This document shows, in pieces, positions 10,227 to 21,405 of a stretch of 25,640 bases of DNA. Below the pieces are notes generated by a model. The model worked only from the letters and a program-made list of their open reading frames with translations. It was not told where the DNA came from and did not search any database. Position 1 is the stretch's first letter, and every line of letters begins with the position of its first letter. The DNA is from Microbotryum silenes-acaulis (Eukaryota; Basidiomycota; Microbotryomycetes; Microbotryales; Microbotryaceae). Location: assembly GCA_003665825.1 (NCBI GenBank), contig QPFY01000061.1, forward strand, positions 1 to 25,640. The letters run 5' to 3'. The position numbers and the translations under genes are program-made.

Positions 10227-13200
10227 TCAAATCCCCTGCGCCAACTCTTTCAAGAACGCCCTATTATCCGGCTCTCGGCCCAGGAAGTCCTTCAACGAAT
10301 CCATCTCGTCCCTCGAACCTCCAGGACGCAAAATCTTCTCCCGATAGGCCAGACCACTGTGTGACAACCGAACAGAAAAGTGGAAACGATCAAAGTTCAG
10401 TGATACTTTGAAACTGGTCGGTATGTATGTGGGCATGTCGCGTACCTCTTTGCATTCATCGGATCCTGCTCAAACACCGTCGCGAACATGTCCGCCGAAA
10501 ACACCTGCGAGTACAAATACCCATAGTACCCCGCGGAATAGCCCCCCGTGATATGCGCTGCGAAGTACCTCCGAGCGCTATTCAGCATCACGTTCGTCTG
10601 CATCGTGGGACTCGGGATGCTGGAACGTGCGGGACTCACCGAAGCCGCTTTGCCCTCCTACGTATTCGCCTTTGGAGGAGACGAGGGTTACTTGTTCTCG
10701 AAGGTCGCACCATAACTTGGTCAGGTCCGAGTCAACGTCGGTCGTATGCACTTTCACTGCGATCAATGTAGTGAAAACACACGTCAGTCTCCCGACCCAA
10801 CTGAACACCACTGCAAGTGTCCCTTGATCTCGCGACTCACTATCATACAACCCAAAGTGCAACTGCCTCAAATTGAACAACCCCTGATTCACATTCTTAC
10901 TCTTCACCAGACTCTCAATCACCTCTTCGCCCAACCTCTCCCCCTCCCTCTCGAAGTGACTACTCAACTCGCGCAACTGTTCCTTCTTCCAAGTCCAATT
11001 CTCCAACATCTGCGAAGGAGCTTCCACGAAATCCCTCGAGACGGCCGTACCGTGGAATCGAGGGAATTGCGTCTCGGAACATAGGCCATGGAAGGCGTGA
11101 CCTAGTTCATGCATGAAAGTGACGACATCGCTGTGCTTCATTAACGCGGGTCGGGTAGGTGTTGGTTTGGCGAGGTTCGCGACCATGCACACGACGGGGT
11201 AGTTGCGTTCCCCCTTGGCGTCCGTCCATCCGGGGATCAAGCCCCACACAGCGGCATGTCCATACCTGGTATGTTCGGCCCTCGACTATAAATCAGCTCG
11301 GGGAAACGAGGCTTTCGACACAGAAAGACAGGAACGCACTTGTTCTCGCGGGGGGAGAGGTCGAGGTGCATGTAGCCCAAGAACTTGCCGAGCTTGCCGT
11401 CTTGACCATTTCCAGCGTCCCAGACGGCGTACCTAATCACAGCGAATCTGACATCAGCACCCTGACTCCTCGCAACCCACCGTTTGGAGTTCAACTCGAT
11501 ACTCACATATCAGCCTCTTCGTGCCACACATCAGCATTCGGGACACGGAAGAACTGCACGTTCAACAGACGGCGATAGAGATCTGTCCGGCGACGATCGT
11601 ATACCATGAGCATGACGGTCAGCTTCTTGGGGCATATCCTCAAGTACGGTGACGAGTCACGAACCCAGTACGGCCGGAACGACTTTAGCGACGGGGAAGT
11701 ATTCCTTGACCTTTTCCTCGTCTGCGAGTCCCCAAAATATACGCTTCAGTAAGGTGATCAGTAAAGCGCACACAAACTGCCCTGATTCGGAACTCACCAA
11801 TCTTCAAATTCCTCTCCACAAAAAGCCGATCCAAATACTTTGAATCCCAAAGGTACAACTCGTCCTCGTAAGCCTCGCCCGTCCTCTCCGCCACCTCTTT
11901 CTTCAATTTCAACAAGTTCTCTTTCTCCTTCTTCGCAATAGGCATCAACCGCTTTTTCAAATCATCCAAAAACTCAAAGACGTTCTCCGGGGTCTTGGCC
12001 ATCTTTTCTTCGAGGATGTAAGCGGCGTGATTGGGGTAGCCGAGCAGTTGGGCCGCTTGTTGACGAAGTTTGACGATTTCGACGAGCAAGGGGGCGTTCG
12101 AAAGGGTCTTGCCTTCGTAGCCCAGCGTCGCGGCTTTACGCGTCGCTGAAGAATGAGCGTATTTACTGCGGGTCCGACGATACGACCCTATTGTCAGCTC
12201 GTTGCTTCGAGACCATCTTCGACAAGTGGCTAGGACTCACAAGACGGGAATGACGTCGGGCGTCTTGAAAGTGACTTTGTACTTGCCGTCCTCTCCTTTA
12301 GGATAGCCACTGATGACTTCTTCGGGCACGCCATCCAATTCCTGTGGGCAATGAAATGCAGGAGGGGAAAGCGCATCAGTACTCGACGAGAGCGACCACG
12401 TTCCCGACCACGAACCTGTACTCACCTCCTTCGTGAAAAACAACGCGCCATTTTCCTCATTGCACGTCTTTTGGAAATCGACTTCGAGCGCCATAATCTT
12501 TTGGCGCAACTTGAGCAACTCGTTCCTCTTGTCCTCGGGGAGACCTAGACCGGCCCTTTTGCGATCGAGGATCATCTTATCCAAGAGCCTTTGTTCCTCC
12601 GGTTCGAGCTTAAGACCTTGCTTCTTGATGTTATCTCGAGTGTGAAGCAGAGCCTGATAAACATCAATCCTGGTCATGGCTTCGAGTGCGAAATCCTGTA
12701 TCGTGCGTTCACGGAAAATCAGTTGCGTCGCTCCTTCAACTGCTCCTGAATCCGAGAAGCGTACGCACCTGAAACTTTTTATCCGCTTCTACACTCTTCT
12801 CCCTCACTTCCTTCTCCCCCGCCACGAACTGTAAAAACAACGCCGGTTCCAAAACGCGACTGGTTTCTCCATCTTCGAATTGCATCCTCCTGATCGTCGA
12901 ATCGAAGGTGCAGTCTTCGGCTTTCAAAGAACCAATCTGATCGAGGGAGGACTTGGTTTGGTCTATTTGATCTTCGAGGACTTGGGTGATGTAGGAAGGG
13001 GTGTAGCGTGACCATTGAGGGGGGGAGACGGGTGGGGTGGGATAGGAGGTGGTGGACATCGTTCCTGATCCGGTGAGGGGCAGGAGGGAGGAGGTGTTGT
13101 TACTGTGGGTTGCGAAGGTTCGAAAGTGTAGAGCAGTCGCGCACCCGAATGCAGCGAGTGTAGAGCTCCAAGTCGGGCTTCGTCGACGAGCACGAACGGC

Positions 13201-13311
13201 GGCGGGGAAGAACGATGACGTGGACTTGGACTTGGAAGCCGCGAGCGAGCCAAAGGGGCGAGTAGTGGATGGAACGACTTGGTTAAGCAGTCGTTTCGAA
13301 GTCGGGAGCAT
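10227..13311 (-). CDS. M3 zinc metallopeptidase, thimet oligopeptidase/saccharolysin type
   Basis: Cleaves short peptides; the yeast homologue Prd1 and mammalian neurolysin work in cytosol and mitochondrial intermembrane space. Eleven exons join in frame with no break: 12769-13311, 12426-12695, 12241-12341, 11798-12165, 11665-11721, 11507-11582, 11340-11432, 10841-11265, 10640-10756, 10446-10557, 10227-10356. The product is 763 residues. The zinc motif [10 protein letters not shown] places ligands His555 and His559 with catalytic Glu556; the third ligand is Glu584 in [13 protein letters not shown], 25 residues further, as in the family. The Tyr-rich [16 protein letters not shown] substrate loop is present. 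Residues 1-84 are Ser/Arg/Lys-rich with almost no acidic residues, and RTF|ATHS at 64-70 fits a mitochondrial processing peptidase site. Met85 ([10 protein letters not shown]) begins the part conserved with cytosolic homologues, so two starts and two locations are possible. Introns are 73-89 bp. This is the cleanest gene in the window. Confidence 0.95.
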
Positions 13312-13639
13312 TCGCTTCTCCGGTCGCAGAAGTGACAGAGAGAGGCTCGGAGCGACGAAGGAGGGGGGAGAAGGAGAGAAAGGGGAACAGGTTGGGACCG
13401 CATGGAGTCAACTTTTCGATTACTAATTCGGCGCTGGGGCGCTCAACAGGCATTCCCGAGAATGCTAATGCAGAATTGCGCGCCCGGATTAGAAGGTTGT
13501 AGGCGCCACATTGAAGCGGCACCTGCGTGATAATGAGCTTGATAGTGCATGATAGGGCGCGCTCGGGACGGACTGGGGCGTTCGTGATGATCACGGCTTG
13601 GCGTCGGTCCGTTCGAGCGGTCGGGTTGCCGCACGTTCC
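13312..13639. promoter_or_regulatory. Divergent promoter region, M3 peptidase / NYN protein
   Basis: A 328-bp gap separates two head-to-head start codons (13311 on minus, 13640 on plus), so it must hold both promoters and leaders. I see no clear TATA box or other motif to name. The last 40 bp before 13640 are open in frame with the NYN gene from a TTG, but the ATG at 13640 is in a good context (CCATGG), so this stretch is taken as leader. Confidence 0.7.
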
Positions 13640-16458
13640 ATGGCCGATCCGTATCTCGACCTTGTTCCAGCTCCCAAACTCAAGAAGAACAAAAGGAAGC
13701 GGGACAAGCGACGCAAGTCCACCGCCCAAGATGACCCTTCTACATCGACCTCGACGACGCTGAACCTCAATGCGCCTCCTACACCGACGACCAACACCAC
13801 CACCACCAGCAGCCATGGCCAACACAAAAGATGGCCCCAAAAGGATAAACCGCATTTCGCCATGACGCAAAAGTTCGTGCCGTCGCAGGCCTGGCTCGCG
13901 GAGCAGCACGTGGCCACGAAGGACGAGCAGGCGCAGCCGAGCAAGGACCCCTCTCCACCGCCACCAGCCGCCGACCCGGTAGCGACGTTACCGCGCCCGC
14001 CTCGTGCTGAACCCACCCCGCCCGAACCGCCGACTCGCCGAACTTCGCCCGAGATCACGCTGCTCGACCCTCATCTCGACGACTCGTCCGACGACGAGCT
14101 CGTACGGCAAACCTTGATCCCGATACCAGATACCATTCCAGCAACAGCCGAATCAAGTGGATCACCTACCCAAGAACCACAATTACAGGCTCAGCCGGTG
14201 TCAGAGGATATGGACATCAGCTCCGATGATCTCCCAGCTGAGCTCAGTCACCTTGAAGAGCACGCCCGCATCCTTAACCCTGACGACTCGAGCCGATCAC
14301 CGACCCCGGAATCCGAGCCGACCGTCATTGTCGACCAGCACCCACACTCTCCCGCATTACGCGACGACGACGATGAAGATGATGAAGAGGATTCTCATTC
14401 ACCGCTGCCTTCCTCGGACGACTCGGACCAAGACGTCTTCATCTACGATCCGCGCGACGGCACTCATTCCCATCTCGACCCTGTATCCGCTCGATCACGC
14501 CGCTTCCAAGACGTTATTGACCTCGTTGATGTTTCGGATGGCGAATCCTACCTCTACGACTCGTCCGACGACGAAGACCATGACGACGAGATGATCATCG
14601 TCGAGCAGCCCGATTCGACACCTTCCATCGCCTCTGCCCCCGTCCCGAACGACCCCTTCGCCTCGACCCATTTCCCTCCGTTGACCAGTGCCACGTCTCT
14701 CTCTGCCCGGGCTCGAGGGAAGCGACCTCTCGACCCTTCGAGCGACACCGAAGTCGAACGCGCCAAACGCGCCACTCGCGATCCCCCTTCCCTTGTCACG
14801 TTGCCAGACACCCCTGTTGTCTCGGCTTCCACTTCCACATACTCCTTCCAACCCCTCCACACTCGCCCTACTGTAGGTGCTCTCTATACATTGCGGCGTC
14901 CCGTCCCTTTACCATTTCTTGATCTATCCTCTCCTTCACAATCGCCTTCTGATCTTGCTCCTACGCATGTGCCTCTTCATCATCGGGTGAGGGTCATCCG
15001 ACGAGCGAGGAGTGCTTCGGCTGTTCCGGTCGATGTGCTGGATCCAACGTCCGAGGGGGAAGAAGGAGAAGTAGCTACGTGAGCACTCGCCATTTTCTTC
15101 TCGTGGCCTGTTGAACTCGTTTGAAATGCTTCCTGAATGCGTGTCCTGAACTCTTCCCCTCTAGCTCATCTGCCCGGTCCCCACACCCCACCACGGCCAT
15201 CGACCCAGAAACGGCATCCTTGTCAACCCGTCGACAGGCAAAGGCGTCTACATCCGGTCCCGCCCTTCCCTCGCTCCCAGCACCCCCATCGCCGTTGGAG
15301 CCTCGCGTCTCAAATCCCTCAAGCGCCAGCTCCGATCCTCAGATGTCGCCCCTTCGAGTCCTTCGACGACGTTGGCTCCACCTCCCTCTCTCCATCGCAC
15401 CGCTTTCGACCGACGACTTTCAGCGCATCGCAAGTTGCGTAAATGGTTCCCCGCTGAAGTCGGACCAGTATTGCAAGAGGCCTTCTTCCGTCCCTCGTCA
15501 TGTATGGTCCTTTCGAGCGAGGCGTTGAAGCAGTCTCTACCTTGCCGATCGACCGGATACGGTTTCTGGCCCGGGGCGATCCCGACACCAACGCCTACTG
15601 CGCTGTTGACCGCCTCTCTTCCAATCCCGACCTCAACCACAGCAGGTGGTCTGAACCTCCGCCCCCGCGTTGACATTTTCGTCGACAACTCCAACATCAT
15701 CCATTCCTTCCATCGATGGCTAGGCCAAACCTTCCCTCCTAAGAACGTCTCTCTCGCCTCTCGTCTTGCGCGTCGAGTACAAGAGGACGTCATCGACGGG
15801 ACAAGGTATTACCTCGACTATGACATCCTCTTCGCCTTGCTCGAACGAGGAATGGGAAGTCGCGTGAAGAAGAGGGTTTTGGTAGGGAGCTCGCTCTTGA
15901 AACAAGGTGTCGAGGACGCCGTCAAATGGGTGAGTTGCTTCAAGGTCACTCAAGGCATACCAAAATCACCTCACTGAATTATTCATTCTCTCACAGGGCT
16001 ACGAAGTCTCTATCCTCCAACGCGTACCTCGTCGCTCAGTCCTTTCCTCCGACCCCGACGGTCCCATCACGACCCTCCAAAAAGAACAAAGCGTCGACGA
16101 ATTGCTCCATCTCAAGATGCTCGAGGCGATCCTCGAACATCAATCAACCCCTCAACAACCACCAACCACCACCACCTCTTCCTCCTCGTCGCCGCGTCCG
16201 CTAATGATCCTCGTCTCAGGCGACGCCAAATCATCCGAATACAACCCCTCCGGATTCCTCGGTTGCGTACGTCACGCCCTAGCGCACAATTGGGACATCG
16301 AGATATGGGCGTTCAAGAAATCGACGAATCGATTTTGGGGGGATCTGGGCAGGGAGCAGGAACGAAGGGGAGGGATAGAAGGGGAGGGGGCATGGGGTTG
16401 TGGGGATGTGAGATTGGTCGATTTGAGTACTTGGGCGGGGGAGCTGGTGAGGAGGTGA
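13640..16458 (+). CDS. Large acidic protein with C-terminal NYN (PIN-like nuclease) domain
   Basis: NYN domains are PIN-fold, metal-dependent RNases or RNA-binding modules; the substrate here is unknown. The start ATG is in CCATGG context. Residues 13-26 form a basic cluster (KLKKNKRKRDKRRK), a likely nuclear localisation signal. A long disordered region follows with repeated acidic-Ser blocks and VIDLVDVSDGE, which resembles a SUMO-interacting motif. The NYN domain starts near residue 645 with DIFVDNSNIIHSFHRW and includes ILVSGDAKSSEYNPSGFLG near residue 804; both carry the conserved acidic residues. Exon 3 is 15997-16458 (intron 15930-15996). The first splice is ambiguous. A strong GTGAGC donor at 15079 with acceptor 15164 leaves one base missing near 15209-15211 (an AAA run), after which NGILVNPSTGKGVYIR follows. 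A weak GTAGCT donor at 15071 keeps the frame without any indel. Length is 885-888 residues. Confidence 0.85.
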
Positions 16459-17611
16459 TCAAAGGGGAATAAAGGATATCGGGATATTGAGAATGATTTC
16501 GGGAAAATATGTTGTAACCTGATTATCTGGTCTCTCGTTGTGGCCCCTCGCATGCATCATCGCTTGACAATTCTTTCTTCGTTCATTTTGTGAAGATGAC
16601 TCCGTTTTCATCTCGATCTACTCCCGCATGTGTTGTCTTCAACTTCGCAAAATTGGGAAAGCGATGGATTCATTCCCTACGTTACTAATCGAAACCTTTG
16701 CCCGCTTCGAAGAAAGGCTCGCCCGTCGCCGAACCCGATCCACTCCGGGAAGAACGATCCCATCAGGAGGCGAGGTAACGACGATCGTCGTTGCTCGTCT
16801 ATCCGGCCCGGGATGTTCGGGTCTACCGCCTTTTGAGGCGCGGCACCTTCCTGCAAGCCCCAACACACTCCCGGCTGTAAAATAGTCTCTATTGAGTCGG
16901 GCGGGCGGTAGGACGCTACGCGACGAAAGGAACGCAAGCAGAAGGCGGAAGAAGCGAAATGACGCCTCGCTCGTGACTCGATGGGAACACCCCCAACCTG
17001 AGCCAATGTGTGTTCTCAACTAAATCTCTCCTACCCGTTCTCGCAAATAAAGTGCTCTTCTTACCGAAACGTCACTCGAGCAGCGGTCGGGAGGCCCGAT
17101 CCCAACGGCCAGAAAGGCGGCCTAAAAGGAGGTGGGGGAAATGCCTCCTTCTTCAAGGTTCGTTTCTTCGGGGGCCGTCCGCGCTTCGGGAACTTCGACT
17201 TTGGCGATCAAGGCCAATTGTTGGGAGTACATCGCATTCTCGTAAGTATCATCTCCACCCCCATAGTACCAAACCCATCCCAAGCCCGCGCGTTCGGGAC
17301 CTTTCACGGTATTCTCGGACAACCCAGCCGACGGAACTCATCGCAGCGATTTGTTGACTTATTCATTACCTCACGATCCCCCCCTTGCCCCAATTTATCG
17401 CACTGTCCATGTTTCGGAAAAGAATATTCATTCGCGCCTTTGCCCTTTGCCTCGGGCACCACAGGGGGCTCTCGGGCAAACAGCGCATTGCCACCGTACC
17501 ACTTTTTTTCCCCCGCTTAAATCCTCGCTCGCTCCCGAGAGTTCTGAGTACCCTTCTCCGCAACGAAGATCGACAATCGTTCCAATGCAATTACCCTTCT
17601 CCCCGCCTTCT
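16459..17611. other. Intergenic between convergent genes, possible small unassigned gene
   Basis: This 1153-bp gap lies between the 3' ends of the NYN gene (+) and Nup85 (-), which is long for two converging genes here. The one suggestive item is an ATG at 17141 (+) opening a 101-nt potential exon that ends at a perfect GTAAGT donor (17242). It reads MPPSSRFVSSGAVRASG and then about 17 further residues, a mildly mitochondrial-presequence-like start. I could not place a second exon with confidence, nor match it to a family. Frames on the minus strand here are short or lack an ATG. Everything else looks noncoding. Confidence 0.35.
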
Positions 17612-20253
17612 CTAAGCCTCACATACACCCCTAGCCAAACACCTCGCCAAAGCCCCCCTGACCACATCCAACTGCTTCATCCCCATCCTCACCACTTCCT
17701 TCCGTCTCTTATCCTCCCCCATTTCAACCCCTTTACCACCATTCATCAACTTTCCCAAAGCGTCCAAATGCCCATAAACGTCGTCAAAGTCCCCGTTGCC
17801 CGCGAGTATGGGAAGGGCGATCTCTTCCAAGCAGCGCATCAACTCGTAGCATTCTTCCACTTCGACTAAGGGTCGGTCCTCGGTTTCGTCCAATAAGAGA
17901 CCGACGGAATCCACCAGAAGGACTGCCCAGATAGGTTTGGGAGCGACGTTGGAGCTCAGCAAGAGACAGAGGAGCTTCGCGGCTTGTCTCCGCTCCCCCT
18001 TGGCGTAAAGAGCGAAAAAGTCGCGATATCGGGCGAGGAAAGCGAGGCGCGTTGAAAAGGGTGCGAGAGAAGGCCGGTCCTCCCCTTCTTCCTCCTCAAA
18101 ATCGTCCTGATGTATCGTATCGAGGTCCGACTCGTCATCCATCTCCTCATCCGACATGATCTCCTCTCCCAGCGTCGACGCCCCCCTCCGTCCGCTTCGC
18201 TTTCCTTTCCGTCCCTTCGAAGGTCTCAACAGCGACACGGGAATTTCATCAACGCAGCGCACGAACGCATCCTGTCCGTTCGTGAGGTATTCGTCCAGTA
18301 TCCGATCGGCGATCCTAGATACGCGCTTGAGGTCGCCTGAACGGATGCAAAATGCAAGCGCAGCGCCGTAGCGGGTGAGTGAGATGAGGTGCTCAGAGTA
18401 GGTCTGTGAGAGAACGGAGGTGGGGCGAGGTCAGCTTTGGGATTACTACATTCGATAAGACTTATTCCGAGAGCACACCTTGCAAATCTCAACGACGTCC
18501 TCTTCAAGACCGTGCTCTGCCGCCGTCCCCAATACCTCTTCGACGAGTCTGTCCTTCCCATTCCCTTCCTCTTCCCCACCCTTCCCCTTCCCCTCTCCCT
18601 CGATCTCCTTCCCCTCGTCCGGGTCAGTAAAAATATCGACCCCTCTCAGAACCTTTCCCATTCTGACCCTCCCTTCCTCCCCACACCCACTCCCAAAGTA
18701 GTCGACCACGACCCTCCACAGCCCCGCATCGGCTTCCCAGAGTTCCTCCGCGTAACGCATGACGAACCAATCCCTCAACCTGGTCTGTTCCGTATCCGGA
18801 TCGTTCGCACCACCCAAAGGCGGAGGCTGCACTACCCCGACTTTGTCCAATAGGTCCGAGAGATGAGCGGCCAACCATCCCGAAACGCGATGAACGACCT
18901 TTAGAGCCCTCGGCACATCACCCTTGAACAAAGCGTACTGCACCTCCTCTTCGGCGTCCCTGAACCCTTCTCCACCTTCCTCTTCGCCTTTGACGAACGC
19001 CGTTTCCGATCCTAGGACCTGATCGACCTCGCTTCGTTTGAAGAGAGGATCGACCCAAACGCCCCAGGTGCCGACGCGTTCCCTCCAGTCCTCGCACTGG
19101 TCTAGAACGACCTCTTGATCACCCTGTAGCAGCCCAAAGACCACCTCGAAGCCTCGTACCCATCGTTCCCTCTCCTCGTCGTCCTCACCCAATTCGGCGT
19201 CATCCTCAACGCCAGAACGGAACTTGGCCGCGACACGAATCGCGTTCGCCCTCCAGTTGCGAAACGCATTTTCGAAGCCCATCTCGGACTCGTGTTGGGT
19301 CGATCGAGGGAAAGAAGCGACGAGGTCGATCGCCCGAGTCGCCGTTCGTTGGACCCATGCCGAAGGGTGGTGAGACGCCAAGAGGTTGAGTAGAGCTTGT
19401 GCCGAAACGAGGTGGGCACGAAGGATGGACCTGGGGTGGCAGTCGAGGTGATTCAGAACGTGGCTCTCATCATCGGCTTGGCTGAAAGCCGAGACAGGAC
19501 TGACTTGTAGAGATAATCCCAAAACTGGTCGTCCGTCTCCCAAGGTCTTGCGAGATCCGCCAAGGCCTCGCCCTGTTCCTTGGAAGGACTAGGGTCGAGG
19601 GTGTTGAGCCAATCGAGTAGCTCTTCGCCGACGACGCCTTGACCGTGGCCGTCTTGAGGGAGATAGAGGATCTCGGTCAGGGACAGGGTCGAATGTAAAA
19701 GCGCAAGTTCGTGCGGCTGGATCGACGTTGAAGTGGATCCGTCCTGTAGAAAGAGAGTGGCATGATCATGAGCTTGTGGCGCTGCACGCGCTCGATCGAA
19801 GCCGATGTGCCTCCCTACCTGTATCGTGTTCCACTCGTTCACAACGGCGCCTCTGTACAGCTTGGAGATGCGATTGTAGTACTTTATCGTCTCCTTCGAT
19901 CGACTGGGTTCATCGCCTGCCAAACGACTGCTGGTGCGCCTGATCGCGAGCTGGTTCTGATGTTCCTGCGTCGCGATCTTTTGCAACGAAGCGAAGAGCG
20001 TCCATGTGCTGACGACGAAGTTCCTACTGTACGAATCTTTCGATGATGACGATACCGTCTGCCCAGCCGAGGTCGAGGCTCCTTGGGAAGCATAGTAGAG
20101 GAGCTGTTGCTGCGGAGTGCTGGCGGTGGGGGTCGCACCACTCTTGGGCGTGGGCACGAGCACGAGTTGGTTCGGCGAGAGCGGGTTCCATGCCGATTGC
20201 AAGGTCGTGTGCGCCGGCGCCGGAGGTTGGAGTTGTACTCGCGGGGAGGTCAT
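17612..20253 (-). CDS. NUP85: Nucleoporin Nup85 (Y-complex scaffold), one frame break
   Basis: Nup85 is an ACE1-fold alpha-helical scaffold of the Y-shaped (Nup84/Nup107) complex and binds Seh1. Exons are 19819-20253, 18479-19743 and 17612-18403, about 830 residues. Recognisable stretches include DQFWDYLYKSVL, HHPSAWVQRTATRAIDL, the helix pair RDWFVMRYAEELWEADAGLW RVVVDYF, RYGAALAFCIRSGDL and, near the C-terminus, YRDFFALYAKGERRQAAKLL then APKPIWAVLLVD. An acidic insert of about 40 residues (near 18060-18190) is specific to this protein. One base is missing between FWDYLYKSVL and LNHLDCHP (19453-19520); the rest of the 1.27-kb exon is open in the second frame. The intron 19744-19818 (GTAGGG...CTACAG) is 75 nt, a multiple of three, with no stop, so retaining it would add 25 residues. 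The start is the ATG at 20253, which heads the only Nup85-like N-terminus. Confidence 0.9.
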
Positions 20254-20476
20254 GGTCGTCAGCCGGTTGATGTGCAGCGCGGTGGACGGCAAGAGGGAGC
20301 GCGAAGAGCCAGCCTGCGACGCGCTTCTTGTACGACGTTTGGTTAAGTTTGGCCACGTTCGGTGACCGCACGAATGACGCGCCTTGGCTCGCTCAGCCAC
20401 GCTCAGCCACGCTTTTGTCACCTCCTTTCCCCACCTCGGCTCCCCACTGGTACGACGTCGTACGACCTACCTCAAT
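20254..20476. promoter_or_regulatory. Divergent promoter, Nup85 / AP-2 sigma, with 14-bp palindrome
   Basis: Only 223 bp separate the two head-to-head start codons, so both promoters overlap here. Visible structure: an adjacent duplication of GCTCAGCCAC (about 20391-20411) and a perfect 14-bp palindrome GTACGACGTCGTAC (20450-20463), with an ACGT centre, 13 bp before the AP-2 sigma ATG. A palindrome of this kind could bind a dimeric bZIP-type regulator, but that is inference from symmetry only. The word GTCGTACGACCTAC (20457-20470) recurs inside AP-2 sigma intron 1. Confidence 0.7.
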
Positions 20477-20761
20477 ATGATCCGCTTTATTCTCGTTCAG
20501 GTCAGTCGAGCATACCCTCACGTTCCCTGGCACGTCAGTCGACAGCTGAAGCTGCTTCGCCCGCCCATCTCATCGTCATCATCGGCCACTCCGTCGTACG
20601 ACCTACTGACCTCCTATTCTCCACTTGGTACTACCGACGCAAACACTCCATCCAGAACCGGCACGGAAAGACACGGTTATCAAAGTGGTGTAAGCAGTGG
20701 TCACACTCTATCCCGAGTCCCGTGGTCTCCTTTCCCCCCACCTCAGCTCGTGTACGACCTT
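20424..20761. repeat. Dispersed motif shared by AP-2 sigma leader and introns
   Basis: The 14-mer GTCGTACGACCTAC occurs at 20457-20470 (leader) and again at 20593-20606 (intron 1). A composite of CCTTTCCCC, then ACCTC[A/G]GCTC, then GTACGACCT occurs in the leader (20424-20468) and in intron 2 (20729-20760). Intron 1 also carries CCACTTGGTAC near 20621, resembling CCACTGGTAC at 20444 in the leader. The copies are short and imperfect apart from the 14-mer, so this may be local duplication or repeated regulatory sites. Confidence 0.6.
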
Positions 20762-21405
20762 CAATCTCGGAGCCCCTGTGACCGCGAGGATGGAGTCTGC
20801 GTGATCTCTTCATCCTGAAATAAAGCTGACCACCAACTAATCTGTCAGATGTTCCCCTGGACGACCAAGAGAAACAATCGATGCGCGGCGAGATCCACCG
20901 TCTGATCGCGCCGAGGGACCAAAAGTACCAATCCAATTTTGCCGAAGTAAGACCCAATCCACCTTCTACTCCCCCCCCCCCAACGTTCCATTTTTTCTAC
21001 TGACCTCTCCACTCTTTTCCCTTTTCATTCCGACTCGTAGTTCCGGAACCACAAGATCGTGTACCGTCGCTACGCGGGTCTCTTTTTCACCTTCTGCGTC
21101 GACGCGAACGATAACGAACTCGTATGGCTCGAGGCGATTCATCTCTTCGTCGAAGTACTAGGTACGCCCTCCCTTTGATCGAGATATCTTTCCCCAAGGC
21201 GTATAACTAACCCTTCCCCTTCCTCTGATTCACCCGACGTCCGAACCAGACGCCTTTTTCGGCAACGTCTGTGAACTCGACCTCGTCCTTCCACTTTTAC
21301 AAAGTCTACGCCATCTTGGACGAGATCTTCCTGGCTGGAGAAGTGGAGGAGACGAGTAAGGCCGTCATTTTGGAGCGGTTGGATTATCTGGACAAGTTGG
21401 AGTGA
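20477..21405 (+). CDS. APS2: AP-2 clathrin adaptor sigma subunit, one extra base in last exon
   Basis: This small chain of the AP-2 adaptor links clathrin to the plasma membrane in endocytosis. Exons are 20477-20500, 20656-20689, 20849-20946, 21041-21161 and 21250-21405, giving 143 residues once one base is discounted (the human protein has 142). The protein begins MIRFILVQ, then [74 protein letters not shown] and [14 protein letters not shown], and ends LDYLDKLE. This is family sequence nearly end to end. In the last exon CELDLV is followed by the wrong frame unless one C of GTCC (21287-21288) is ignored; the family has no insertion there and no intron fits. Introns 1 and 2 (155 and 159 bp) are about twice the local average and share short words with the 5' leader. 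The gene diverges from Nup85 and converges on the MTA phosphorylase gene. Confidence 0.95.

Noticed and set aside
16639..17019. Minus-strand frames between the NYN gene and Nup85
   Set aside because: They lack ATG starts in useful positions or splice partners, and the composition is not convincingly coding.
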